DNA of 34,090 nt from an uncultured Eubacteriales bacterium (lineage in GTDB: Bacteria; Bacillota; Clostridia; Peptostreptococcales; Anaerovoracaceae): NCBI GenBank assembly GCA_902795265.1, contig CADBKM010000029.1, forward strand, positions 1 through 34,090, read 5' to 3'. Position numbers and translations under genes: made by a program. Below are positions 7,642 through 15,952 of this stretch, piece after piece. The number at the start of each line of letters is the position of its first letter. The stretch's first letter is position 1. Under the pieces are notes generated by a model. That model ran no database searches. It worked only from the letters and a program-made list of their open reading frames with translations, and was not told the DNA's origin.

Positions 7642-8889
7642 CTAAAGCAATTTGTAGTCCAGCAAATACATGCGCCTTAATTCACCGGCGATATATATCG
7701 ATCCGGTCACAAGAACGCAATCGTAATTGCCTTCTTTAGAGATTTCATATGCTTCAGCCGCAGAATCGCACACGATACACCGTTTACCGCATGACACGAA
7801 GATTTCGCCGAGACGTCCGGGATCTTCTGCCCTGTCGTATTCGACGGCAGCTGTCGCAAATGTGCACCCTCTCATATTTCCCGATAACAATTGTATCATA
7901 CGAGTGTAATTCTTGTCTTTCATGCAGCCAAAAATTACAAAAGTTCTTTTTATTTTATGCGCGCGCGCAAAGACTGAATGTGTATCGGCAAGCGCGCTGA
8001 CTGCATCCGGATTGTGCGCTCCGTCAACTATAAAGAACGGTTCTCCGCTGCCTGCATTATCTTCATTCAGGATCTCGAATCTTCCCGGCAGATATGCGTT
8101 TTCGAGGCCCCCTCTGATCGCTTCTTCGGATACCTCAATACCTGCTGCCCTGATCGCTTCAACAGCTGTTGCCGCGTTTCTGAGCTGATGCTCGCCTTTC
8201 ATCGCGAGTTCAAAGCTTCTGTATCTGTCGAAAAGAGGCGAAGCATCTATGAATTCACATCCGTTCTCATCAGCAGTCCTCCTGAGAATTGTCTGAACAT
8301 TCATGTCAGGAGTCTGTGATACTACAGGTACGCCCGGCTTGATGATACCGGCTTTTTCGCGGGCTATTTTAAATATGGTATTTCCCAGCTGTGCTGTATG
8401 GTCAAGGCCTACCTGAGTTATTACTGAGACGAGAGGCCTTTCTATCGTGTTTGTAGAATCAAGGCGTCCGCCCAGTCCGGTCTCGAGCACGATATAATCA
8501 GGCTTTTCTTCAGCAAAGAACAGATAAGCGGCAGCCGTATATACCTCAAAAACGGTCAGTTTTCCGGGCTCAGCACCCTCATTATGTAAAGTCTGCTTTA
8601 CTTCAGGCCATGCATCCCTGACTCTCTCTTTCAGCTCATCGAAGTGAGCCTGATCTATCATCGTATGGATGCCGTCCCATATCTGTACCCTTTCACACTC
8701 ATCTTCAAGATGCGGCGAAGTATACAGGCCAACAGTAAAACCGGCCTCCTCCAGAATGGACGCCGTCATTACCGAAGTGGAACCTTTTCCGTTTGTTCCT
8801 GCTATATGTATAACCCTGAAGTCTGCCCCGGGATCACCCAGAGCAGACAACAGGGTCTTCATTCTTTCAAGTCCGTCAAAGCTTGCCAT
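7642..8889 (-). CDS. folC: Folylpolyglutamate synthase / dihydrofolate synthase
   Basis: Mur-ligase-like ATP enzyme that adds glutamate to folates (and to dihydropteroate in bifunctional forms), retaining folates in the cell. The 415-aa product has the ATP loop GTNGKGST at residues 31-38, TSPHL, the catalytic ETGLGGRLDSTN segment and DGAHNPD in the C-terminal domain. The N terminus is about 15-20 residues shorter than usual: the helix before the GLERM segment is missing, and an in-frame stop at 8905-8907 allows no earlier start. The ATG begins 2 nt after the valS stop, so translation is probably coupled. Confidence 0.93.
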   Translation of the reverse strand: MASFDGLERMKTLLSALGDPGADFRVIHIAGTNGKGSTSVMTASILEEAGFTVGLYTSPHLEDECERVQIWDGIHTMIDQAHFDELKERVRDAWPEVKQTLHNEGAEPGKLTVFEVYTAAAYLFFAEEKPDYIVLETGLGGRLDSTNTIERPLVSVITQVGLDHTAQLGNTIFKIAREKAGIIKPGVPVVSQTPDMNVQTILRRTADENGCEFIDASPLFDRYRSFELAMKGEHQLRNAATAVEAIRAAGIEVSEEAIRGGLENAYLPGRFEILNEDNAGSGEPFFIVDGAHNPDAVSALADTHSVFARAHKIKRTFVIFGCMKDKNYTRMIQLLSGNMRGCTFATAAVEYDRAEDPGRLGEIFVSCGKRCIVCDSAAEAYEISKEGNYDCVLVTGSIYIAGELRRMYLLDYKLL

Positions 8890-8891
8890 TT

Positions 8892-11555
8892 TTATTTCAG
8901 TGAATCAAGACGAGCGATAACCGTCGCGAGCATTTCGCGGTATTTCTCGCCTTTTGCTCTTTCTTCCTCAACGAGTTTCTGAGGAGCCTTGTCAACAAAT
9001 CCCTTGTTTGCGAGTTTCTTCTCTACACGCTGTACCTCGCTTTCGAGTCTGGCCTTCTCTTTGGTCAGTCTCTCGATCTCGGCGTCTCTGTCTACGAGGT
9101 CATCCAGTTTAACAGCTATCTCGGCACCGTCGATCACAGCTGTCATTACATCTGAAGGCATCTCGAAGCCTGCGCCCTTGAATTCGATCTCAACTACATT
9201 CGCGAGCTTTCTGATCCTGTCAGCTACAGCTTCAATGTCGCTTTCGAGGGAATCTGTCTTGATGATGAGATTGAGCTTTCTGCCCGGAGCAGCCTCAGCC
9301 TCAGCGCGGATATTACGTACTGCCTTGACAACAGCCATAGCTGTCTCGACTCTTCTTACGGAATCTGCGTAATCCATAGCCTCATCATATTCAGGCCATT
9401 CGGCTCTGATCAGCATGGCGTCGCGTCCGCTCTTCCCGCCGTCGTGCGGGAGTACTCCCCAGATCTCTTCAGTGATGAATGGCATGAACGGGTGCAGGAA
9501 CTTCAGGAGATCCTTGAGCACCTTCGTCAGGACCGCTCTTGCGACCTTCTTATCCTCTTCATCGTCGCCGTAGAGTCTGCCCTTTACCATCTCGATATAC
9601 CAGTCGCAGTATACGTCCCAGATAAGTTCATAGACTCTCTGGCCCGCCAGGCCGAGTTCGAATTTATCGAGCTGCTCTGTGATATATTTAGCGCCGTCAT
9701 TTGTTACCTGAAGGATCCACTTATCTTCATCCTTGAGCTCTGCCTCTTCATAACCCATAGGCAGCCACTCTCCGGACTCATCCTGCAGATTCATGATAGT
9801 AAATCTGGAAGCATTCCAGAGCTTGTTTGCAAAGTTGCGGGCAGCCTCGATCCTCTTAGGGATGTAACGGGTATCGTTACCAGGCGAGATTCCTGTGCAG
9901 AGCATGAATCTCAGAGCATCGGCTCCGTACTGGTCGATGGATTCGAGCGGATCCACTCCGTTTCCGAGCGATTTTGACATCTTGCGTCCGAGCTCGTCCC
10001 TGACAAGTCCGTGAACGAATACGTAATCGAACGGAGCGTCTCCCATGCACTCGTATCCGGAGAATACCATTCTGACTACCCAGAAGAAGATGATGTCGTA
10101 TCCTGTTACAAGCACGTTGTTTGGATAGAAGTAGCTGAGGTCCTCAGTCTTCTCAGGCCATCCCAGAGTCGAGAAAGGCCAGAGAGCGGAGCTGAACCAT
10201 GTATCGAGCACGTCTTCATCCTGTCTGAAGTGAGTGCATCCGCACTTAGGGCATACTTCAGGCTTATCTGCTGCGACGACTATCTCACCGCATTCTTCAC
10301 AGTAATAAGCCGGGATCCTGTGTCCCCACCAGAGCTGTCTTGAAATGCACCAGTCACGGATATCATAGAGCCAGTTGAGGTAGATCTTGCTGAATCTTTC
10401 AGGTACGAATTTCATGCGTCCGGATTCAACAGCCTTGATTGCAGGTTTTGCAAGCTCGTCCATTCTGACGAACCACTGATCGCTCATCATCGGCTCAACA
10501 GCATTATGGCATCTGTAGCACTTGCCCACAGGAATTACCATATCCTCTGTCTTTACGAGGAATCCGTTGTCTTCGAGTTCCTTTACCCAGGCTTTTCTGC
10601 ACTCGTATCTGTCCATGCCTTCATACTTGCCGGCATATTCATTCATCGTAGCGTCATCGTTCATGCAGGAGATCATTTCGAGGCCGTGTCTCTGCCCTAC
10701 TTCAAAGTCGTTAGGGTCGTGAGCCGGTGTGATCTTTACAGCTCCGGTTCCTTTTTCAGGATCAGGATATTCATCTGCGATAACAGGGATCTCTCTTCCG
10801 ACTATAGGAAGAATGACCGTCTTTCCGACGAGGTCCTTATATCTCTCATCGCTCGGATGTACCGCAATTGCGATATCTCCGAACATTGTTTCAGGTCTCG
10901 ATGTGGCAACAGTGATGCCCTCGCCGCCGTCCTTGGCCGGGTATCTGAAATACCAGTACTTTCCGTTCTCATCCTCATGCTCTACTTCCGCGTCTGACAG
11001 CGAAGTCTTGCAGCACGGGCACCAGTTGATCAGGCGGTTTCCTTTGTAGATCCAGCCCTTATTGTAAAGGTTGATGAAGTGCTCTACTACCGCTCTGTTG
11101 CATGTCTCGTCCATAGTAAAACGCTCGCGGTTCCAGTCGCAGGAATCACCGAGCTTACGGCACTGCTTTGTGATGCGTCCGCCGTACTCTTTTTTCCATG
11201 CCCATGCGTGTTCGAGGAACTCCTCACGAGTGAAGTCTCTCTTGTCACGGCCTGTCTTTTCTCTCAGCTCGTTGGCTACCTTTACCTCGGTAGCGATGCT
11301 GGCATGGTCTGAGCCAGGAAGCCAGAGAGCGCTGTAGCCCTGCATTCTCTTCCATCTTGTCAGAACATCCTGCAGTGTCTGGTCGAGCGCATGCCCCATA
11401 TGGAGCTGGCCGGTGATGTTCGGAGGCGGCATAACGATAGTGAACGGTTTTTTGTCTCTGTCCACTTCTGCTTCAAAAGCGCCTTCCGTCTCCCACATCT
11501 CATAGATGCGGTCCTCAAAATCTTTCGGGTTATAAGTCTTTGCGAGATTCTTCAT
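8892..11555 (-). CDS. valS: Valine--tRNA ligase
   Basis: Class I aminoacyl-tRNA synthetase that charges tRNA-Val and edits misactivated threonine. The 887-aa product is full length. It has the HIGH-type motif HMGH at residues 52-55, a CP1 editing insertion containing ATSRPETMFGD, zinc-finger-like CPKCGC and CEECG pairs, and the KMSKS loop in GRKMSKSLGNG. A C-terminal coiled coil is rich in Glu, Lys and Arg. Upstream there is only a 9-nt gap to the alarmone synthetase gene, so the T-box leader that controls many Firmicute valS genes is absent here. Confidence 0.98.
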   Translation of the reverse strand: MKNLAKTYNPKDFEDRIYEMWETEGAFEAEVDRDKKPFTIVMPPPNITGQLHMGHALDQTLQDVLTRWKRMQGYSALWLPGSDHASIATEVKVANELREKTGRDKRDFTREEFLEHAWAWKKEYGGRITKQCRKLGDSCDWNRERFTMDETCNRAVVEHFINLYNKGWIYKGNRLINWCPCCKTSLSDAEVEHEDENGKYWYFRYPAKDGGEGITVATSRPETMFGDIAIAVHPSDERYKDLVGKTVILPIVGREIPVIADEYPDPEKGTGAVKITPAHDPNDFEVGQRHGLEMISCMNDDATMNEYAGKYEGMDRYECRKAWVKELEDNGFLVKTEDMVIPVGKCYRCHNAVEPMMSDQWFVRMDELAKPAIKAVESGRMKFVPERFSKIYLNWLYDIRDWCISRQLWWGHRIPAYYCEECGEIVVAADKPEVCPKCGCTHFRQDEDVLDTWFSSALWPFSTLGWPEKTEDLSYFYPNNVLVTGYDIIFFWVVRMVFSGYECMGDAPFDYVFVHGLVRDELGRKMSKSLGNGVDPLESIDQYGADALRFMLCTGISPGNDTRYIPKRIEAARNFANKLWNASRFTIMNLQDESGEWLPMGYEEAELKDEDKWILQVTNDGAKYITEQLDKFELGLAGQRVYELIWDVYCDWYIEMVKGRLYGDDEEDKKVARAVLTKVLKDLLKFLHPFMPFITEEIWGVLPHDGGKSGRDAMLIRAEWPEYDEAMDYADSVRRVETAMAVVKAVRNIRAEAEAAPGRKLNLIIKTDSLESDIEAVADRIRKLANVVEIEFKGAGFEMPSDVMTAVIDGAEIAVKLDDLVDRDAEIERLTKEKARLESEVQRVEKKLANKGFVDKAPQKLVEEERAKGEKYREMLATVIARLDSLK

Positions 11556-11564
11556 TGCTACTCC

Positions 11565-12266
11565 TTAATAATCGCTGTATTTACTGTCAGTCTTCAGTAC
11601 TTCGTGACGTACTCTTGACATCTTTTCATCTATTTCATGCAGGTTCTCCGCGCAGTCCTTGAGAGTATCAACGATCTCCTGCGCGAGCTGGCCCTTGTTT
11701 TTATATCTGAGCTCGTGTTCGAGACTTGCCCAGGCGTCCATCATAACGCTCCTGAACTGTATCTCAACCGGCACCATTTTCTTTGTATTTACAAGGTAAA
11801 CAGGGACTGCCACTACCACGTGCATGCTGCGGTATCCGCTCTCTTTAGGCTTGTCGCAGTAGTCCTTCACCCTTATCAGTTCGATATCCTCCTGGGCAAG
11901 AAGCAGCCCCGACATTGTTGCGAGGTCTTCTTCGTAGTTGCACACTACCCTGATGCCGGCAATATCGAGTATCTCCCTTCTTACCGTACTCAGGTTATTA
12001 AGAGGATCATCTATCCCGTACCTTCCGGCTTTTTCCATTATGCTTTCGAAAGTCTTGAGCCTTGACTGTACGTGATGTATAGGCATATATGAATGCTTCT
12101 TGTCAAAATCGTCAGAGAGAATGCTGAGTCTTGTTTCGACCTCTCTCATAGCGGACTTGTACAGAAGACTTATGTCATCAATGGCTGACTGGAGTTCCTC
12201 ATCGGTGCCCCTGAATCCGGGCATCTTTTCACGTATGCGGTCAGCATTGTAATATCTGAATCCCAT
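11565..12266 (-). CDS. Small alarmone synthetase (RelQ-like GTP pyrophosphokinase)
   Basis: Predicted to make (p)ppGpp from ATP and GTP/GDP, the stringent-response signal. The 233-aa product has only the RelA/SpoT synthetase domain, with DIAGIRVVCNYEEDL, KESGYRSMHVVV and VEIQFRSVMMDAWASLEHEL. There is no HD hydrolase, TGS or ACT domain, which places it with the stand-alone synthetases RelQ/RelP. The general layout is more like RelQ (YjbM). A GAGAGG site precedes the ATG. It sits 2 nt after folD and 9 nt before valS, so alarmone synthesis is probably co-expressed with valine-tRNA charging and folate genes. Confidence 0.9.
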   Translation of the reverse strand: MGFRYYNADRIREKMPGFRGTDEELQSAIDDISLLYKSAMREVETRLSILSDDFDKKHSYMPIHHVQSRLKTFESIMEKAGRYGIDDPLNNLSTVRREILDIAGIRVVCNYEEDLATMSGLLLAQEDIELIRVKDYCDKPKESGYRSMHVVVAVPVYLVNTKKMVPVEIQFRSVMMDAWASLEHELRYKNKGQLAQEIVDTLKDCAENLHEIDEKMSRVRHEVLKTDSKYSDY

Positions 12267-12268
12267 GT

Positions 12269-13132
12269 TTAACCTCTCTTTGCGGCCTTAATGATATTTC
12301 TGAGAAGTATGGCCGTTGTAACTCTTCCAATTCCTCCCGGTACCGGTGTATATGCGAGATCATCTATCTCGCCGGAAGCCATTATCTCTTCAAGATCGAG
12401 GTCTCCGTGCATCTTTCCGTCCCTGCCGGTTCCGGTGCCGACATCAAGTATCACCTGTCCGTTTCTGAAATACCTGCTTCCGTAGCCCTGAGTGCGGCCT
12501 GTTGCCAGCACGACTATGTCAGCATCCCTGCAGGCTTTTATCTGATCTTCTTCAGGTGTGCGCGAATGACATATGGTAACAGTCGCATCCGCGTTCAGCA
12601 TCATGATCGCAAGCGGCTTTCCGACCGTGAGACTTCTTCCGAGTATGGTGACTCTGCGACCCGAAGGATCGATACCGTGGTAGCGCATCACTTCCATGCA
12701 CGCCTCTGCGGTGCACGCGAAGAAGGCATCTTCCTTACCGGCAAAGAGCTCGGCTATCGAGATATCCGTTATGGCATCCACATCCTTTGCAGGATTGAGC
12801 ATTACGCGGAGCTTTTCTCCGTTGAGCCCTGCCGGAAGCGGTCTCAGCATTATTATGCCGTGAACGCTTTCATCCTCGTTGATAGCCTGCAGTGTGACCT
12901 CAAAGAGAGCCTGGCCGATATTGCTTGTAAAGTTAATGGCCTGTGTCTCGATGCCATATCCGGCACTCGCCTTGAGTATGGCATTCTCATAATACTTCTG
13001 GCCATCATCATCGCCGGCTCTTATCACAGCAAGCTTAGGAACGATGCCTTCTGCGGCAAAGTTCTTTACAGACTCGTGGATATAAGCATCTATTTCTTTT
13101 TTTACACCATCGCCGGGTAATTCTCTGAACAT
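12269..13132 (-). CDS. folD: Methylene-THF dehydrogenase/cyclohydrolase, divergent FolD
   Basis: NADP-linked enzyme of one-carbon metabolism that oxidises 5,10-methylene-THF and usually also hydrolyses methenyl-THF. The 287-aa product keeps the family fold: KDVDAIT around residue 117-123, the nucleotide-binding GRSLTVGKP and the C-terminal TPVPGGIGRVTT. It departs from the textbook motifs. The conserved Tyr-x3-Lys becomes YYENAILK, with no Lys four residues after either Tyr but one at Y48+6. The VQLPLP segment reads MLRPLP (Gln replaced by Leu), and PCTP reads ACTA. I recall similar RPLP/CTA variants in other Clostridia, so this is probably a subfamily trait. Follows potC by 58 nt and precedes the alarmone synthetase by 2 nt. 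Confidence 0.88.
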   Translation of the reverse strand: MFRELPGDGVKKEIDAYIHESVKNFAAEGIVPKLAVIRAGDDDGQKYYENAILKASAGYGIETQAINFTSNIGQALFEVTLQAINEDESVHGIIMLRPLPAGLNGEKLRVMLNPAKDVDAITDISIAELFAGKEDAFFACTAEACMEVMRYHGIDPSGRRVTILGRSLTVGKPLAIMMLNADATVTICHSRTPEEDQIKACRDADIVVLATGRTQGYGSRYFRNGQVILDVGTGTGRDGKMHGDLDLEEIMASGEIDDLAYTPVPGGIGRVTTAILLRNIIKAAKRG

Positions 13133-13171
13133 TATTTAAAGCAGTCCCTTCACTTTTATAATTTGAGATTG

Positions 13172-13189
13172 TGTAAAGTTTACTTTACA
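13172..13189. promoter_or_regulatory. Perfect inverted repeat between potC and folD (possible operator)
   Basis: TGTAAAG (13172-13178) and CTTTACA (13183-13189) are perfect inverted arms around TTTA, about 40 nt before the folD ATG and touching the potC stop. A TATAAA-like box follows on the folD side without a good -35. It could be an operator for an internal promoter or a small mRNA hairpin. No T tract follows, so it is unlikely to be a terminator. Confidence 0.35.
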
Positions 13190-13190
13190 T

Positions 13191-13985
13191 CTACAGCGCC
13201 GGCCTGATCATTTCAGCTTTCTCTATCCTGTCGTTTCTTATGTTGACCGCAAGCAGCACAACAAGCGCAACGACGAAGATGATTGACGAGAGTGCGAAAA
13301 GGCTCGGCCTTATTCCGATCTTTACTTCGCTGTAAATCAGCGTTGATATCGTATTGATCCCTGCTCCCCTTGTAAAGTATGTGATTATGAAATCATCTAC
13401 CGACATCGTGAAACTCAGCAGGAATCCTGACATGATTCCCGGTTTCAGCTCAGGAAGAACTATCTTGCGGAACGCATAGCGCTCAGATGCTCCGAGATCG
13501 AGAGCAGCTTCAAACAGCCTGTCCGTGTTCTTGTTTACACGCGGGCGTACCGAAAGAATTACATACGGGATGCAGAAAGTGGCATGGCTGAACAGAATCG
13601 TCATATAACCGCGCGGAGCTCCTAACATCAGGAAGAAGAGCATGAGCGCGATGCCTGTAACGATATCGGCATTCAGCATAGGTATGTTGTTGAATCCAAG
13701 CAGTATATTCTGAGTGCGCGGTTTCATTGCTGCCATTCCCAGCACAGCCATAGTGCCGACAACCGTAGCAATGAGCGCAGCAAGGATCGCGATCGAGAAA
13801 GTATTTACGATCGCGCCCATCATGAGCCTGCTGTGGAAAAGCTCTTCATACCATTTGAGGCTGAATCCGCCCCAGACTGACATTGATTTTGTTTCGTTGA
13901 ACGAGAGCACGATCAGCGTCAGTATCGGCAGATACAGGAAGAGCATGATTATTAATATATATATTCGTCCTAAAGTCTTTTTCAT
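13191..13985 (-). CDS. potC: Spermidine/putrescine ABC transporter permease, PotC-like
   Basis: Inner-membrane half of a polyamine importer. The 264-aa product has six predicted membrane helices. The EAA loop that docks on the ATPase reads EAALDLGASERYAFRKIVLPELKPGI. The C-terminal part, FTMSVDDFIITYFTRGAG, is typical of PotC. Its start codon lies 3 nt after the potB stop. The usual downstream neighbour, the binding-protein gene potD, is missing: folD follows instead. Confidence 0.92.
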   Translation of the reverse strand: MKKTLGRIYILIIMLFLYLPILTLIVLSFNETKSMSVWGGFSLKWYEELFHSRLMMGAIVNTFSIAILAALIATVVGTMAVLGMAAMKPRTQNILLGFNNIPMLNADIVTGIALMLFFLMLGAPRGYMTILFSHATFCIPYVILSVRPRVNKNTDRLFEAALDLGASERYAFRKIVLPELKPGIMSGFLLSFTMSVDDFIITYFTRGAGINTISTLIYSEVKIGIRPSLFALSSIIFVVALVVLLAVNIRNDRIEKAEMIRPAL

Positions 13986-13988
13986 CTT

Positions 13989-14804
13989 TTAAATCAGGTT
14001 CTCGCCGCCTGTCTTGTCGAACTTCTGAAGCATGAGCATGCTCAGGATTATGAATACCATCATTACGAGTGAGAGGCCCGAGCCGAGATACCAGTTGGAA
14101 TTGATGGTAAACTCCTGCTCGATGATATTACCTATGAGGTTGATCTTGCCTCCGCCCAGCATGTTCGAAATAACGAAAGTCGTCAGTGCCGGAATAAACA
14201 CCATCGTGATACCGCTGACAATTCCAGGAACCGAGAGCGGCAGTATTACTTTTGTATAAACCTTGCTCTTTGTTGCTCCCAAATCGTAAGCAGCTTCGAT
14301 GAGATGGTTATCGATCTTGGAAACAGTGTTGTAGATCGGCAGTATCATGAACGGCAGGAAATCATATACCATGCCCAGCACGATCGCGCCAGGCGTATTC
14401 ATGATCTCCTGTCTCGGAAGTCCTACCGCTGTTATCAGAGCATTTATGACGCCCTGTCTTTCGAGAAGCACCTGCCATGCCATCGTACGGAGCAGGAAGT
14501 TCATCCACATAGGAAGAATGATTACAAAGATAAGGAATCCCTGTTTTCCGTACTTGCTTTCCCTGAGCACCATCGCCATAGGAAAAGCCAGCAGAAGGCA
14601 GATAACTGTACTTATAATGGCAAGCGAAAGCGAGAGACCCAATGCCTGCAGGTGATCTCCCCTGAAAATCGCTGTTATGTTGCTGAAAGTGAATCCTCCG
14701 TCCCGGGTCGTAAAGCCATAGTAGGCGATCGAAGCCAGCGGAATGACAGTTCCGGCAACTATCCATATTATGAATGGAATCGAGTATGTCTTTTTTGCTA
14801 TCAT
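13989..14804 (-). CDS. potB: Spermidine/putrescine ABC transporter permease, PotB-like
   Basis: Second membrane subunit of the polyamine importer. The 271-aa product has six hydrophobic segments and the cytoplasmic EAA loop EAAYDLGATKSKVYTKVILPLSVPGI. PotB-type features include LRTMAWQVLL and FIPALTTFVISNMLGGG. It lies 21 nt after potA and is nearly contiguous with potC, so the three subunits are clearly one transcription unit. Confidence 0.92.
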   Translation of the reverse strand: MIAKKTYSIPFIIWIVAGTVIPLASIAYYGFTTRDGGFTFSNITAIFRGDHLQALGLSLSLAIISTVICLLLAFPMAMVLRESKYGKQGFLIFVIILPMWMNFLLRTMAWQVLLERQGVINALITAVGLPRQEIMNTPGAIVLGMVYDFLPFMILPIYNTVSKIDNHLIEAAYDLGATKSKVYTKVILPLSVPGIVSGITMVFIPALTTFVISNMLGGGKINLIGNIIEQEFTINSNWYLGSGLSLVMMVFIILSMLMLQKFDKTGGENLI

Positions 14805-14825
14805 TTCTTTTCCGCTCTTTTTTCG

Positions 14826-15911
14826 CTATATATCGAGTTCCATAGCGCTTTCAGCTTCACTCTTTGGCTTGTGCATTATCTGGATGTTTTCCGGATCAAC
14901 GTACATGCCTATCTTTTCACCCACATCATGCTGATCGTAATTCTGGAGCAGCCACTCGATCTTTCCGTGCTCGCTCTGTACCAGCATCTCATAGTGCACT
15001 CCAATGAAGAGCTTGGAAACGATGGTTCCGTTCCACAATCCTTCACCGTAAGGTACTATATCTATATCTTCAGGTCTGATTACCACGTCTACCCTGCGGC
15101 GAGGAGGGAATCCCTCTTTCGTACCGTCGATACAAGGGTAATCGACTCCATCGATGCGGACGACCTTTTCATCGACCATCTCGCCGGAAACGATATTGCT
15201 GTCTCCGATAAAGTCCGCAACAAAAGCATTGACAGGCTCGTCGTAGATCTCCTGAGGCGTACCTTCCTGCTGTATGTATCCTTCGTTCATTACCACAACC
15301 TTGTCTGACATCGTCAGAGCTTCTTCCTGGTCGTGAGTAATGTAGATGAATGTGATACCGAGCTCCTTTTTCAGGCGCACGAGTTCGTACTCCATCTCCT
15401 GACGGAGCTTTAGATCGAGCGCTCCGAGAGGCTCGTCAAGGAGCAGCACCCTAGGTTCGTTGACGATGGCTCTGGCCATGGCAATTCTCTGCTGCTGGCC
15501 GCCCGAAAGCTGGTCGATGCGTCTGTTCTCGAAGCCCTTGAGGTTTACGAGTTTAAGAGCGTCAGCGACTTTCTTTTTGATCTCGTCTTCACTTTTATTA
15601 CGCACCCTGAGACTGAAGGCGATATTCTCGCCTACTGTCATGTGCGGGAAGAGAGCATAATTCTGAAATACGGTATTGACCGGACGCTGGTTCGCCGGAA
15701 GATCCGTTATATCCTTGCCCTCAAAGTATACCCTTCCCTGATCAGGCTTTTCAAAGCCTGCGATTATACGAAGAGTAGTCGTTTTGCCGCATCCGGAAGG
15801 CCCAAGCAGTGTTACGAATTCATTTTCGTCAACGCTGAGGTCTATTCCGTTAAGCACATTGGTATCATCGAAGCTTTTGACGATACCTTCGAGTCTGATA
15901 AGTTCGCCCAA
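14826..15911 (-). CDS. potA: Spermidine/putrescine ABC transporter ATP-binding protein, PotA-like
   Basis: ATPase subunit powering polyamine import. The 361-aa product has Walker [10 protein letters not shown] near residue 37-45, a Q-loop ([12 protein letters not shown]), signature LSGGQQQR, Walker [13 protein letters not shown] and the H-switch [10 protein letters not shown]-terminal TOBE-type regulatory domain of ~120 residues follows, as in PotA. The first codon is TTG, preceded by AAAGGGA; no ATG is available upstream of the first conserved strand. It follows the Mrp gene by 41 nt. Confidence 0.94.
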   Translation of the reverse strand: MGELIRLEGIVKSFDDTNVLNGIDLSVDENEFVTLLGPSGCGKTTTLRIIAGFEKPDQGRVYFEGKDITDLPANQRPVNTVFQNYALFPHMTVGENIAFSLRVRNKSEDEIKKKVADALKLVNLKGFENRRIDQLSGGQQQRIAMARAIVNEPRVLLLDEPLGALDLKLRQEMEYELVRLKKELGITFIYITHDQEEALTMSDKVVVMNEGYIQQEGTPQEIYDEPVNAFVADFIGDSNIVSGEMVDEKVVRIDGVDYPCIDGTKEGFPPRRRVDVVIRPEDIDIVPYGEGLWNGTIVSKLFIGVHYEMLVQSEHGKIEWLLQNYDQHDVGEKIGMYVDPENIQIMHKPKSEAESAMELDI

Positions 15912-15952
15912 TGAATTTGTCCCTTTCTAAAAACAATTGATCAGGTAAAAGC

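Noticed and set aside
11556-11564. T-box leader for valS
   Set aside because: Only 9 nt separate valS from the upstream gene and no T-box sequence lies inside that gene's end.
14304-15308. 334-codon open frame antisense to potB and potA
   Set aside because: It overlaps two well-supported ABC transporter genes on the other strand and its translation has no recognisable domain.
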